Below, piece by piece: positions 16,849 through 25,975 of a stretch of 64,000 nucleotides of DNA; position 1 is the first letter of the stretch; every line of letters begins with the position of its first letter. A program made the translations under genes and the position numbers. The stretch is from Actinomycetes bacterium (GTDB lineage: Bacteria > Actinomycetota > Acidimicrobiia > Acidimicrobiales > Palsa-688): contig JAKBBA010000015.1 in NCBI GenBank assembly GCA_021808665.1, positions 11,783-75,782 on the forward strand, in the 5' to 3' direction. Below the pieces are notes generated by a model. It ran no database searches, had not been told where the DNA came from, and saw only the letters and a list, made by a program, of their open reading frames with translations.

Positions 16849-19728
16849 ATGTCTATAGCACCCGAGCGCACGGGGATCGGCATATCCCGGCACTTCACCG
16901 TGGCCGGCAGCGATCCTTACGCCACGGTCGACTGGGAGCGCCGTGACGCTCGGATAGTGCACTACGGGACCGGTGCCGTGGCATTCGAGCAGGCGGGCGT
17001 CGAGGTACCTGCGTCGTGGAGTCTGAACGCCACCAACATCCTCGCTCAGAAATATTTCCGCGGTACCGTCGGCGAAGCCGGGAGGGAGTGGTCGCTGCGT
17101 CAAGTCGTCGACCGAGTGGTGGACACGATCACTGCGTGGGGGCGAAAGGACGGGTACTTCGTCGACGACGAGGAGGCTTCGGCGTTCTCCGACGAGCTCA
17201 AGTACCTGATCATCCACCAAAGAGCGGCGTTCAACTCCCCGGTGTGGTTCAACATCGGAGTGCCGGGAGTTCCCCAGCAGGGCTCAGCGTGCTTCATCCT
17301 CGCCGTCGAGGACTCGATGGACGCGATCCTCAACTGGTACACCGAAGAAGGCATCATCTTCAAGGGCGGCTCCGGAGCCGGCGTGAACCTGTCGCCCATA
17401 CGCTCCTCCAAGGAAGGCCTTCGTGGGGGCGGCACCGCCTCGGGCCCAGTTAGCTTCATGAGAGGTGCTGATGCCTCAGCGGGCACCATAAAAAGTGGTG
17501 GAAAGACACGACGCGCAGCTAAGATGGTTATCCTCGACGTTGCCCACCCCGACATCGAGGATTTCATCTGGTGCAAGGCCATCGAAGAGCGCAAAGCTCG
17601 GGCGCTGCGCGACGCCGGGTTCGACATGGACCTCGATGGCCGTGACAGCCATTCCATCCAGTACCAGAACGCTAACAACTCGGTCCGGGTCACCGACGAG
17701 TTCATGCAGGCGGTTCTCGACGACCGGGACTGGCCGCTTCGTGCTGTAACCGACGGGCGAACGCTTGACACGATAAAGGCGAAAGACCTGTTCCGCCAGA
17801 TCGCCAAGGCCGCTTGGGAGTGCGCCGATCCTGGTATGCAATTCGACACGACGATCAACCGTTGGCACACCGCGCCCAACGCCGGGCGGATCAACGCTTC
17901 GAACCCTTGCAGCGAGTACATGCACATCGACAACTCGGCGTGCAACCTCGCCAGTCTGAACCTTCTCAGCTTCTTGGAGGTCGACGGAACCTTCGACGTG
18001 GATGGCTTCAAGAAGGCAGCGGAGACAGTCTTCACAGCACAGGAGATCATCGTCGGCAACGCCGACTACCCGACGGAGAAGATCGCAGAGAACTCCCGCC
18101 GCTACCGCCAGCTCGGCATCGGCTACGCGAACCTCGGTGCTTTGCTCATGGCGGAAGGTCTTCCCTACGACTCCGACGGCGGCAGGGCGTGGGCTGCGTC
18201 GCTGACGGCGCTTCTAACAGGCCAGGCTTACGCGACTTCTGCGCGTATCGCGTCTCGGATGGGTCCTTTCGCCGGCTTTAGAGCCGACCGTGACGCCATG
18301 TTGAACGTGCTGCGCATGCACCGCGACGCCGCAGCGGGCATCGACGAGGAGCTAGTGCCACCGGAGCTTCTAAGCGCGGCGCAGGAAGCGTGGGACGTCG
18401 CCGTGGAGTCAGCCGAGCGCCACGGGGTGCGCAACGCGCAGGCGAGCGTGCTCGCCCCGACGGGGACGATCGGCTTGCTCATGGACTGCGACACGACAGG
18501 GATCGAGCCAGACCTTGGCCTGGTCAAGACCAAGAAGCTGGTCGGTGGGGGGACGATGTCCATCGTCAACCAGACCGTTCCAAGGGCACTGCGCCGGCTC
18601 GGGTACACCCCAGAGCAGGTCGATGACATCGTCGCCTACATCGACGAGCACAAGTCGATCGTCGGGTCGCCGCACCTTCTCGCTGAGCATCTCGACGTGT
18701 TCGCCTGCTCGATGGGCGACAACACGATCCATTACCGCGGTCACTTGAAAATGATGGGCGCCGTCCAGCCTTTCATCAGCGGGGCTATCTCCAAGACGGT
18801 CAACGTTCCCGAGGAAGTTACCGTCGAAGACGTCGAGCAGCTTCACATCGAAGCGTGGCAGCTCGGACTAAAGGCGGTCGCCATCTACAGGGACAACTGC
18901 AAGGTGGCTCAGCCGTTAGCGACGGCGAAGAAGACGGTCGCAGACCCGTCGTCGTCGCTCGCCGAGTACCACGACGCCGAACTGGCGCTCAAGGTGGCGG
19001 AGCTGGAGAAAGCCCTCGAACGCCAAACTGTCGTGGTAAAGCAGCCGATCCGGGAGCGGATGCCGAGACGGCGTCATTCGAGCACGTTCGGTTTCCGTGT
19101 CGCGGACTGCGAAGGCTTCGTGACGGTGGGCGAGTACGAGGACGGACGACCCGGCGAGGTGTTCATGACCGTAGCCAAGCAGGGTTCGACGCTTGCCGGG
19201 ATCATGGATGCGTTCGCTATCTCGGTGAGCCTCGGCCTGCAGCACGGGGTTCCGTTGGCGACTTATGTCAAGAAGTACACCAACATGCGTTTCGAGCCGG
19301 CCGGTATGACCGACGACCCTGACTTGAGGATCGCCCAGTCTCTGGTGGACTACATCTTCCGGCGTCTGGCGGTGGACTACCTCTCATATGAAGAGCGGGC
19401 CGAGCTGGGTGTGCTCACCTCGTCCGAGCGGACCCAGCTGACACTTCCAGGAGTCGAGGAGGCGACGACGCCCAACTCCCTTTTCGACGCAGGCTCTGGG
19501 GTTCCCCCGACGGCGCCGGCTTCCAGCGGCATCGGAGCTGGTGGCCGTTCGGGCGAGGTGACACCGCGAGTCGAGCGTCACGGAACTCACGCAGGGGGCG
19601 CTGGCGGCGCCCAGCGTGTTCCTTCGGAGTCTGACGCCCCCTACTGCTTCGACTGTGGGGTGCAGATGCAGCGCGCCGGGAGCTGCCACGCCTGCCCGTC
19701 GTGTGGGAGCACCAGCGGCTGCTCGTGA
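16849..19728 (+). CDS. nrdJ: Adenosylcobalamin-dependent ribonucleotide reductase (class II)
   Basis: A 959-residue class II reductase converting ribonucleotides to deoxyribonucleotides using B12. Visible marks: FNSPVWFNIGV and GSACFILAVEDSM early, KGGSGAGVNLSPIR, ASNPCSEYMHIDNSACNLAS around residue 350, APTGTIGLLMDCDTTGIEPD around 540, then a TSCPK-like domain (MPRRRHSSTFGFRV). The last 20 residues contain CFDCGVQM and CHACPSCGS, a zinc-ribbon-like, redox-active tail. I chose the ATG at 16849 because a perfect AGGAGG lies 8 bp upstream. The open frame begins 81 bp earlier. No oxygen-dependent reductase genes are in the window. A large hairpin follows. Confidence 0.96.
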   Translation: MSIAPERTGIGISRHFTVAGSDPYATVDWERRDARIVHYGTGAVAFEQAGVEVPASWSLNATNILAQKYFRGTVGEAGREWSLRQVVDRVVDTITAWGRKDGYFVDDEEASAFSDELKYLIIHQRAAFNSPVWFNIGVPGVPQQGSACFILAVEDSMDAILNWYTEEGIIFKGGSGAGVNLSPIRSSKEGLRGGGTASGPVSFMRGADASAGTIKSGGKTRRAAKMVILDVAHPDIEDFIWCKAIEERKARALRDAGFDMDLDGRDSHSIQYQNANNSVRVTDEFMQAVLDDRDWPLRAVTDGRTLDTIKAKDLFRQIAKAAWECADPGMQFDTTINRWHTAPNAGRINASNPCSEYMHIDNSACNLASLNLLSFLEVDGTFDVDGFKKAAETVFTAQEIIVGNADYPTEKIAENSRRYRQLGIGYANLGALLMAEGLPYDSDGGRAWAASLTALLTGQAYATSARIASRMGPFAGFRADRDAMLNVLRMHRDAAAGIDEELVPPELLSAAQEAWDVAVESAERHGVRNAQASVLAPTGTIGLLMDCDTTGIEPDLGLVKTKKLVGGGTMSIVNQTVPRALRRLGYTPEQVDDIVAYIDEHKSIVGSPHLLAEHLDVFACSMGDNTIHYRGHLKMMGAVQPFISGAISKTVNVPEEVTVEDVEQLHIEAWQLGLKAVAIYRDNCKVAQPLATAKKTVADPSSSLAEYHDAELALKVAELEKALERQTVVVKQPIRERMPRRRHSSTFGFRVADCEGFVTVGEYEDGRPGEVFMTVAKQGSTLAGIMDAFAISVSLGLQHGVPLATYVKKYTNMRFEPAGMTDDPDLRIAQSLVDYIFRRLAVDYLSYEERAELGVLTSSERTQLTLPGVEEATTPNSLFDAGSGVPPTAPASSGIGAGGRSGEVTPRVERHGTHAGGAGGAQRVPSESDAPYCFDCGVQMQRAGSCHACPSCGSTSGCS

Positions 19729-19735
19729 AGCGCGA

Positions 19736-19767
19736 CTGCTGCGCCAGGAGACTTCCTGGCGCAGCAG
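19736..19767. terminator. Strong hairpin between convergent nrdJ and enoyl-CoA hydratase
   Basis: Two perfect 14-nt arms (CTGCTGCGCCAGGA and its complement) flank a GACT loop 7 bp after the nrdJ stop. There is no T-run on either side, so it is a GC-rich, possibly bidirectional, terminator of the kind common in actinobacteria. Confidence 0.75.
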
Positions 19768-19891
19768 CCCCTGCCCGGTGCCCAGCGATCAGTGGGCCCG
19801 CTCTTGTGGCGCTGGTCGGCCTGGCGGACCTGCCAGGGCTCACTGCCGAAGGTAAACTTACAGCGTAGAGACGGTGTGGGTGGCGTCTGAG

Positions 19892-20737
19892 TTACGTGTC
19901 GAGATACGTGGGCGGCCGGCGTTCGTGGAAGGCGTGCAGGGCTTCGAGATGGTCCGCCGTCTGGGAAACCATGATCTGGGTCCGATTCTCCAGGTCCATC
20001 GCGGCCTGTTGGCCCGGTATCTCTAGCGCCGACCACATGACCTCCTTCGTCATGTGGATGCCCATCGGGGTATTGCGCATCACCAAGGCGGCTTCCTCCA
20101 AGGCGCGCTCGACGAGAACGTCGTCTGGTACCACCTCTACGACGAGTCCTATCCGGGCGGCCTCCTCGGCGTCGAAGATCCGTCCGGTGAGCATTAGCTC
20201 GTGAGCCCGTCCAGCTCCTACTAGGCGTGGAAGCAGCCAGGACGTGCCGATGTCGCACGCCGACAGTCCGATCCGAACGAAGGCGGCGTTGAACCTAGCG
20301 GAAGCCCCGGCCAGGCGGATGTCGGATCCGAGCACTAACGCGAAGCCGCCGCCGGCGGCCGGGCCGTTTACCGCAGCGATGACAGGCTGGGGGAGTCCAC
20401 GCAGCCGCGGTATGAGCGCGGCGATGTGCTGTTGGGTCGCGAACCCGCGCTGTATCGGGCCCCGCTCTTCGTGGCCCGGCACGGTACCGTAGCCGGTGAG
20501 GTCAAGGCCGGCGCAGAAGCCGCGGCCAGCTCCGGTCAGTATGACAACTCGGCAGTCGCGGTCAGTGGCGGTGGAGGATAAGACGGTGTGTAGCCGATCA
20601 ACCAACGTCACGTTCATCGCATTGAGCTTTGACGGTCTATTAAGTGTTATCTGGCGGACTCCCGGAGCTGGAGTCGACACCACGACCTCCCCGGGGTCAT
20701 CGGCGCTCCTGGCATCGGAGTCTTCGGCAGCTGTCAT
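19892..20737 (-). CDS. Enoyl-CoA hydratase/isomerase family protein
   Basis: The 281-residue protein has the crotonase fold signatures: ITLNRPSKLNAMN, VILTGAGRGFCAGLDL for the oxyanion-hole region, VIAAVNGPAAGGGFALVLGS, and FNAAFVRIGLSACDIGTSW. Such enzymes act on acyl-CoA double bonds in fatty-acid or other acyl-CoA degradation. I start it at ATG 20737, which has GGAGG four bases upstream; a longer frame to 20800 would overlap the SDR gene. It lies downstream of that SDR on the same strand and the two probably share a pathway. Asp in SACDIG stands where crotonases have an acid/base residue; the exact reaction cannot be told. Confidence 0.9.
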   Translation of the reverse strand: MTAAEDSDARSADDPGEVVVSTPAPGVRQITLNRPSKLNAMNVTLVDRLHTVLSSTATDRDCRVVILTGAGRGFCAGLDLTGYGTVPGHEERGPIQRGFATQQHIAALIPRLRGLPQPVIAAVNGPAAGGGFALVLGSDIRLAGASARFNAAFVRIGLSACDIGTSWLLPRLVGAGRAHELMLTGRIFDAEEAARIGLVVEVVPDDVLVERALEEAALVMRNTPMGIHMTKEVMWSALEIPGQQAAMDLENRTQIMVSQTADHLEALHAFHERRPPTYLDT

Positions 20738-20777
20738 CTGGCCTCCAAGGCTTAGGTGCTCATCACGGGTGGCTAGC

Positions 20778-21560
20778 TCAGCGGGATCCTTGCCCGTCAT
20801 CGACTTTGACGACGGTCCCGGTCACGAACTCCGACTCCGGCGCCACCAGGTACAAGAGGGTGCTGTCGAGCTGTGCGGGGTCCCCGATCCTCTTGCGGGG
20901 CAGTTGGTCGGTGAAATCGCCGATCCGTTCGATCATCCCGTCCATCATCTCAGAGCGAAAAGCGCCAGGTGCTATGCCATTGACGTTTATCCCGTAGCGC
21001 GCCCATTCTACTGCGAGGGCCTCGGTCATCCTGTTGAGTGCCGCTTTTGTGATGGAGTACAGGGCCGCACCGTTACCGGCGTAGTGGAAGGCGCCCATGG
21101 AGGAGATGTTCACGATGCGACCCGGGACGCCGGCGGCGATGAGGCGGCGGGCTACCTCACAGGACAAGATGTACGGTCCGCGCAGGTTCGTGTCGATTAC
21201 CGAGTCGATTAGTTCCAAGGACATCTTGTGAGCCCGCTGCGCGTCCGGGATGCCGGCGTTGTTCACCAGGATCGTGACAGTCCCGAAAGCAGCTTCTGCT
21301 GAGTCCACGGCGCCGACGATCTGATTAGCGTCGACAATGTCTAGTACTACTGGGATGCAGGACCCGCCGGCCCCTGCGATCTCGGCGGTGACCGAGTCCA
21401 AACGGTCCGCGCGTCGGCCAGCGACAACCACGCTTGCTCCTGCCGCGGCGAGCGCTCGGGCGAAGCGCCTGCCGAGCCCGGAAGACGCTCCGGTGACCAA
21501 CGCGACCTGACCGTCCAAACGGCTGCCGGCATTGGGGAGTGGAAAGGATTGCGTCGTCAT
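20778..21560 (-). CDS. Short-chain dehydrogenase/reductase
   Basis: A classical SDR of 260 residues: cofactor motif VTGASSGLGRRFA near residue 24, VVVAGRRADRL with an Arg-Arg that suggests NADP(H), LVNNAGIPD, the catalytic Ser in NISSMGAFHY, Tyr and Lys in LYSITKAAL, and NGIAPGAFRSEM. It would reduce or oxidise a hydroxy/keto group, plausibly a 3-hydroxyacyl-CoA given the neighbouring enoyl-CoA hydratase 40 bp downstream. Start ATG 21560 gives a normal N-terminus. Confidence 0.92.
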   Translation of the reverse strand: MTTQSFPLPNAGSRLDGQVALVTGASSGLGRRFARALAAAGASVVVAGRRADRLDSVTAEIAGAGGSCIPVVLDIVDANQIVGAVDSAEAAFGTVTILVNNAGIPDAQRAHKMSLELIDSVIDTNLRGPYILSCEVARRLIAAGVPGRIVNISSMGAFHYAGNGAALYSITKAALNRMTEALAVEWARYGINVNGIAPGAFRSEMMDGMIERIGDFTDQLPRKRIGDPAQLDSTLLYLVAPESEFVTGTVVKVDDGQGSR

Positions 21561-21815
21561 CGTCAGCTGTTTCGGTCCACTTCGACCTTAACATCACCCG
21601 GCTTCGCCTGCGGGTGACATCGCGCTGGGGCGCACGTCGCTGCCCGCGGTGGAGGTGTCATGGCGCATAGTCGCCGCTCGTAAAGCTGGGTATTCGGCGT
21701 CGTGGACAGGACCCTACTTCGAAGCGGTGATAGGAGTGCCCGACGCCGACTCGGCTGGATGGTGCCCGTGGATTGGTAGCCGCCAACCCCTGGCGAATGC
21801 CCCAGGTACTTTTGT

Positions 21816-22463
21816 CTAAGGGATCCCCGTCCAGGCGTCCGTCGGCGTCATCGGAGGATGGGACATCGAGCGGGGCGCCACGCGCGACGTCCAAGGGGCC
21901 CGGGAGACGAAGACGGCGCCCATGTCGGTCAGTTCCCCAGTCGCCCACAGTGACGGCCATCGCCGGCCGAGAGTGAGCGCAGCACCGGTGAGCGTCAGCT
22001 TCGACCCGATCCGTCTGCGGCGCATGTGGGCCGCGACGTAGACCTGGTGCACTTGCCCTGTCTCGGTCCACCACCGTAGTGCGCCGACCTGTTCGCGTAG
22101 GTCGACACCTCTCGCGTCGGCGTCGTCGATCGACACGATCGAACCGTCGGGCCATTCGGGTGTCGCGAAGGCTAGAAGGTTGGTGGCCGGGGGGTCGGCT
22201 CCTTGCTCGCTCTCTTCGACGTACCACAGGTCGATCCCACCCTGCTGGAATGCCGGATCGACCACGCATGACGTCATCTCCCCGTCGGCGGTGTACTCGC
22301 CGCGATAAAGGACCGTTCCCGGCTCCTCGGAAACGGTCGTATCGATCACGTGACGGTACGGGTGCGCATCACCCAAGACGCACGCGATGGCCGTGGCGCC
22401 TTCGGGAAGGGCTCGGCGCGCGAACCAGACCGGCATCCCCGATGTCGGGTCGAAGCCCGTCAC
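21816..22463 (-). CDS. Hypothetical protein with GNAT-like C-terminal segment
   Basis: The 215-residue frame starts with a GTG at 22463 that overlaps the stop codon of the surface-protein gene (GTGA), which argues for coupled translation. Near residue 140 the stretch QVHQVYVAAHMRRRRIGSK resembles the acetyl-CoA-binding motif A of GNAT acetyltransferases (V-x-P-x-x-R-x-x-G-x-G/S). The N-terminal part (MPVWFARRALPEGATAIAC, TVLYRGEY) is not recognised. After about residue 175 it becomes Arg/Pro-rich and may be read in the wrong frame, so the true end may be different. Function unknown. Confidence 0.55.
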   Translation of the reverse strand: MTGFDPTSGMPVWFARRALPEGATAIACVLGDAHPYRHVIDTTVSEEPGTVLYRGEYTADGEMTSCVVDPAFQQGGIDLWYVEESEQGADPPATNLLAFATPEWPDGSIVSIDDADARGVDLREQVGALRWWTETGQVHQVYVAAHMRRRRIGSKLTLTGAALTLGRRWPSLWATGELTDMGAVFVSRAPWTSRVAPRSMSHPPMTPTDAWTGIP

Positions 22464-23746
22464 GGCCGGCGGAAGTGCCGACCTTTTCGGCTCCGGCGCC
22501 GGCTGGCTACGACGAGCCCAGAGCCCGCAACGATAAATGCTGCTGCGCCCTCCACGCTGCGCCTGGCGTCAATGCCTGTCTGTGCAAGCTGGGTGGTGGT
22601 CGGAGCTGCCGTTGAAGGGGTGGTCGTCACGGGGACCGTCGTGGTGGTGGGCGGCGGTGTCGGGGCTAGTACGAGCGCCAAAGGTACGGGGGTCTGCGCG
22701 GCGGTCGATATCTGGAGGCCGGTTTGGCCCGATCCGCTCACGGGCGAGGGTACGACGACGGTCGTCGAGGCTCCCTGGTAGCCGGCTGGCGGGGTTGCGA
22801 CCAGTTGGACGGTCGTGCCGGGAAGGTAGATGCCGGGGAATGCAGCCGACCCGTTAGTTCCCGTCGTCACCGTAAACGGCAGTCCCCCTGTCAGGGGCGA
22901 CGTCGACAGGTTGCTCTTGCCGCCGACCTGCGGGCAGGCGTCGGCGGGGGCACCGGCGGGCGGGGTGCAGGTCAACGTCACGGGAACTCCCGACAGCGTC
23001 TTTCCGGTGGAATCGGTGACGGTGACGGTGAGCTCCCTGAAGATGCCGATGTAATTGAACCAGGTAACTTGGCTATAGGAGGGGCGTTCCCCGGATTCGA
23101 ATGCGCAATGGTCCTGGCCCTGGGTGTTAGCAGGCTGGCACTGGCTGATCGAGGTGGGGATCGGCACGGGCTGGCTCGGGTCGTGGACGAAGCCCTGCGG
23201 AGAAGCGCTCACTGCGAAGTCGTAAGTCTCGGGGGACGATCCCATGGGAAACTCGTAGCCGTTGTCTGTGTCGGTCTCGCAGTAGACGTTGGGCTGTGAG
23301 TTAGCGGCGAGTGCCGTCCCGGGGGTGCAAGTTGGCTGCGGTTCCGTCACGACCGACAGCGTTGGCTGTCCGGTAGCGGGCGTGGCGTCGATCGAGAAGC
23401 CGCTCAGATCAGGCTGATCGGCGGCTCCGAACACCGGGTAAAGGCCAGGCTCTCCCGGCGCGATCTGCACGCCGAGCTTCGGGTTGCCGTAGTAGGCGGC
23501 CGGGTTCTGGCCCTTCGCCCGCAGGGTGGAGGTGTGGGAGGCCGTGGTGGGCGTCGGCGAGGCCGTGGTGGACGTGGTCGATGTCGGCGCTGCGGTAGCT
23601 GCCGGTGACGGGGACGTCGTGGTGGCCGTCGAGGTCGGGACCGTCGTCTCGGCGCCCGCTACGGTCGCTCCGGACAGGGCTACTGCCGCCGAAGCCATTG
23701 TTACAGCGGCCGCAACCTTCGTCAATGTCATGGAGAAGTATGACAT
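22460..23746 (-). CDS. Secreted surface protein with LAQTG sortase signal
   Basis: About 428 residues from the ATG at 23746. The N-terminus is a signal peptide (MTLTKVAAAVTMASAAVALS, ending near AGAETT). A Thr/Pro/Ser-rich stretch follows, then a ~250-residue extracellular domain containing paired cysteines and an Ig-like stretch (ELTVTVTDSTGKTLSGVPV). A second Thr/Pro-rich stalk leads to LAQTG, a hydrophobic helix (VEGAAAFIVAGSGLVV) and a basic tail (RRRSRKGRHFRR). LAXTG is the type recognised by class E sortases of high-GC Gram-positives, so the protein is probably anchored to the cell wall. The start could also be ATG 23731. No sortase gene is in the window. Confidence 0.8.
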   Translation of the reverse strand: MSYFSMTLTKVAAAVTMASAAVALSGATVAGAETTVPTSTATTTSPSPAATAAPTSTTSTTASPTPTTASHTSTLRAKGQNPAAYYGNPKLGVQIAPGEPGLYPVFGAADQPDLSGFSIDATPATGQPTLSVVTEPQPTCTPGTALAANSQPNVYCETDTDNGYEFPMGSSPETYDFAVSASPQGFVHDPSQPVPIPTSISQCQPANTQGQDHCAFESGERPSYSQVTWFNYIGIFRELTVTVTDSTGKTLSGVPVTLTCTPPAGAPADACPQVGGKSNLSTSPLTGGLPFTVTTGTNGSAAFPGIYLPGTTVQLVATPPAGYQGASTTVVVPSPVSGSGQTGLQISTAAQTPVPLALVLAPTPPPTTTTVPVTTTPSTAAPTTTQLAQTGIDARRSVEGAAAFIVAGSGLVVASRRRSRKGRHFRRP

Positions 23747-23828
23747 AAAGCGGGGTGCCGGCGCGGCTTCGCCAGGCGCTTCGGGCAGCGGCGCCCCGGG
23801 CCGGCCCTGGCCTCGACCGGCCCGGCGG

Positions 23829-25427
23829 CTACCTCTTGGCTCCGTGGATGAGTTGGCCGACGCTCGCCGACACGGCCGCTCCGATGGAGCTGCCGGTGCT
23901 GCTGGCGTTCTGCCGAGCATTCTGGACGGTAGACGCTACGACAGAACCGGAGGATGCATGTGTCGTGGCGGTGGTCGGCCCTGTCGTGGCGGTGGTCGGC
24001 CCTGTCGTGGCGGTGGTCGGCCCTGTCGTGGCGGTGGTCGGCCCTGTCGTGGCGGTGGTCGGCCCTGTCGTGGTGGCGGGCGCTGTGGTCGTCGGCGCTG
24101 TGGTCGCCGGCGCTGTCGTGGTGGTGGTAGCAGGCGCCATGGTTGTAGGCGCGGTGGTGGTAGCTGGGCTCGCAGCGGGAGCTGACCTCGGACTGTAGCG
24201 GGCAGACGGTGCTGGCTTCGTCTGTATCGTGGGGCCGAAGCGATTCGCCGCGAGTTGGACCTGCACAGTGTGGGCGGGTTGGGTGTTCGCGGCTGCCCCG
24301 ACTGTGGCCGTGACAGCGCCGACCGCCCCGGCGCTGACAGCGCTGGCGAGGATGGCGCTGCGTCCTGCGGACATCGCTACCACCGACAGACCGCCCGGCG
24401 AGGTGGTCCAGCCGAAGAACGGAAGCTGAGCCAGCCAAGACAGGGGACCGCTGACCACGCTCAGGCGTTTGACCGACACCGCCATCATCGCCCTGACCAC
24501 CTGGGGGTCGAAGTGGCTTCCCGAGCACCGGGCGAGCTCGGCTCGTGCCTGGGCTGCCGGCATCGCCTTCTTGTAGGAACGGACAGCGGTCATGACCTCA
24601 AAGGCATCGGCGACGGCGACGATCCGGCCTGAAAGGGTTATCTGCTGGCCGGCAAGGCAGTTGGGGTACCCCGTGCCGTCCCAGCGTTCATGGTGCTCCC
24701 ACGCGGCTGCGGCCCAAGGGCCGAGCCATCCTGACAGCGGCTCAAGGAGGGCCTTGGCCGCGCCTGGATGGTTCTGCAGGATCGCCCACTCCTCGGGGTC
24801 GGGCTTTCCCGGCTTGTTCAAGATCGTGGCCGGGACGGCCATCTTGCCCACGTCGTGGAGCAACGCGCCCCACTGCAGCTTCTGGCGATCCTCGGCGCTC
24901 AGGCCCATCTCCTCGCCGAGCAGGTCGGCGTAGGCTCGCACTCTCTCGCTGTGACCCCGGGTGCGACGGTCATGGGTTCGAAGAGCGCTTACCAAGGCGA
25001 CCATCTCGGCTGCTACTTCGCTCATCGTCGCGCCGTCGGGCGTCGACTCGGCGCTAGCGACCAGTCGGGACTGCATCTTGGACAGAGCCCCGGATCTCAT
25101 TGCGACCCTAAAGCGCGAGGGCGCCTGGTCGGGGAACACGAGGGACATTCGAAGCAACACCGCCACGGGAGCGAGGCGTCGCGTCTGGCGTTCCACGGCC
25201 CAAGCTGCGACGCTGGAAAGGACACCGACGACCACGAAACGGGCGATACCTGCACCCCAGCTGTAGGCAGATGGGACAATCACGTTGGCGGTCATGCCGA
25301 CCGCGAAGCCAATCCCGACCGGTATCAGCACGACCAGAGCCGACACGGCGAACGCTAAGAGAGGCCTGTGCTCCCAACGGTCGAGGCCAGCTCCGGCGTT
25401 CCTGGGAGGCGCCTTCACATTCTCCAC
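23829..25427 (-). CDS. HD-GYP domain membrane protein with Thr/Pro-rich tail
   Basis: This 532-residue protein has two N-terminal membrane segments (PLLAFAVSALVVLIPVGIG and one near residue 62-80), then an HD-GYP phosphodiesterase domain with all marks: HDRRTRGHSERV, LLHDVGKMAVP, HHERWDGTGYP and DAFEVMT. HD-GYP proteins hydrolyse cyclic-di-GMP. A third hydrophobic segment (around residues 355-385) is followed by about 150 residues rich in Thr, Pro and Ala with seven-residue TTATTGP repeats, likely outside the cell. This tail is unusual for HD-GYP proteins. The wall-anchored protein gene follows 82 bp downstream and the two share composition, which suggests a common surface role. Confidence 0.85.
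   Translation of the reverse strand: MENVKAPPRNAGAGLDRWEHRPLLAFAVSALVVLIPVGIGFAVGMTANVIVPSAYSWGAGIARFVVVGVLSSVAAWAVERQTRRLAPVAVLLRMSLVFPDQAPSRFRVAMRSGALSKMQSRLVASAESTPDGATMSEVAAEMVALVSALRTHDRRTRGHSERVRAYADLLGEEMGLSAEDRQKLQWGALLHDVGKMAVPATILNKPGKPDPEEWAILQNHPGAAKALLEPLSGWLGPWAAAAWEHHERWDGTGYPNCLAGQQITLSGRIVAVADAFEVMTAVRSYKKAMPAAQARAELARCSGSHFDPQVVRAMMAVSVKRLSVVSGPLSWLAQLPFFGWTTSPGGLSVVAMSAGRSAILASAVSAGAVGAVTATVGAAANTQPAHTVQVQLAANRFGPTIQTKPAPSARYSPRSAPAASPATTTAPTTMAPATTTTTAPATTAPTTTAPATTTGPTTATTGPTTATTGPTTATTGPTTATTGPTTATTHASSGSVVASTVQNARQNASSTGSSIGAAVSASVGQLIHGAKR
23961..24065. repeat. 21-bp tandem repeat, 5 perfect units
   Basis: Five identical 21-bp units inside the HD-GYP gene encode the seven-residue repeat TTATTGP on the minus strand. 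More degenerate copies extend to about 24140. The perfect identity suggests recent slippage; length polymorphism is likely. Confidence 0.95.
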
Positions 25428-25542
25428 GTTCGTGTCATCGGGCAGCGAAACTGAGAGGGAAAGCGAAAAGCCGCTTAAAGCGTACTTTGCACCAGTTTTC
25501 TTCGCCGGGGTGTGTCGACGCCGACCCTGGTCGTGGCGGGAG

Positions 25543-25938
25543 TCAGCGGGCTTTCGCTACCGTGGCGCACGCGGCGATGGACGCAGCGTGACCGGCGGAC
25601 ATCTCGACGCCGAGCCTTAAGAGCTCCGAAACTTTGGGGTCGTCCACCCGGTAATAGACGTAGCGGCCCTCACGCCTCGACGTCACGAGCCCGCACGACA
25701 CGAGGCACGCCAGGTGGGCTGATACCCGCCCCTGCGAGAGGCCTACATGTTCGACGCACTCGTTACCCGTCCTCTCCGCGACCGCGCAGAACTCGAGGAG
25801 CGAAAGCCGGGAGGGGTCGCCCAACGCCCGGTAGAAGCGGGCCAGCAGGTCACGTCCGGCCGGGTCCGAAGGAACCGCCGGCAACCCGCGCAACTGGCCT
25901 TTCACTTCCCGGTCCTCGGCGCGTGGGCCCGCAGGCAT
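25543..25938 (-). CDS. ArsR-family metal sensor, CmtR-like
   Basis: A winged-helix ArsR/SmtB repressor (FYRALGDPSRLSLLEF, LSQGRVSAHLACLVSCGLV, GRYVYYRVDD). The Cys-x3-Cys in HLACLVSCG on the recognition helix matches the metal ligands of the mycobacterial Cd/Pb sensor CmtR, and another Cys lies near the C-terminus (IAACATV), also as in CmtR. It would leave DNA on binding a soft metal ion. The start is unclear: ATG at 25938 is used here, but the frame is open to a GTG at 26001, which would overlap the end of the Lgt-like gene by 26 bp. No metal exporter is adjacent, so the target may be the upstream genes or itself. Confidence 0.82.
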   Translation of the reverse strand: MPAGPRAEDREVKGQLRGLPAVPSDPAGRDLLARFYRALGDPSRLSLLEFCAVAERTGNECVEHVGLSQGRVSAHLACLVSCGLVTSRREGRYVYYRVDDPKVSELLRLGVEMSAGHAASIAACATVAKAR

Positions 25939-25975
25939 TCGCCGTCGGCAGTGGCTGATCGTGGCCTGGCGGCGC

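Noticed and set aside
23961..24065. CRISPR-like tandem repeats in the HD-GYP gene
   Set aside because: 21-bp units with no spacers, in frame, coding TTATTGP; no cas genes.
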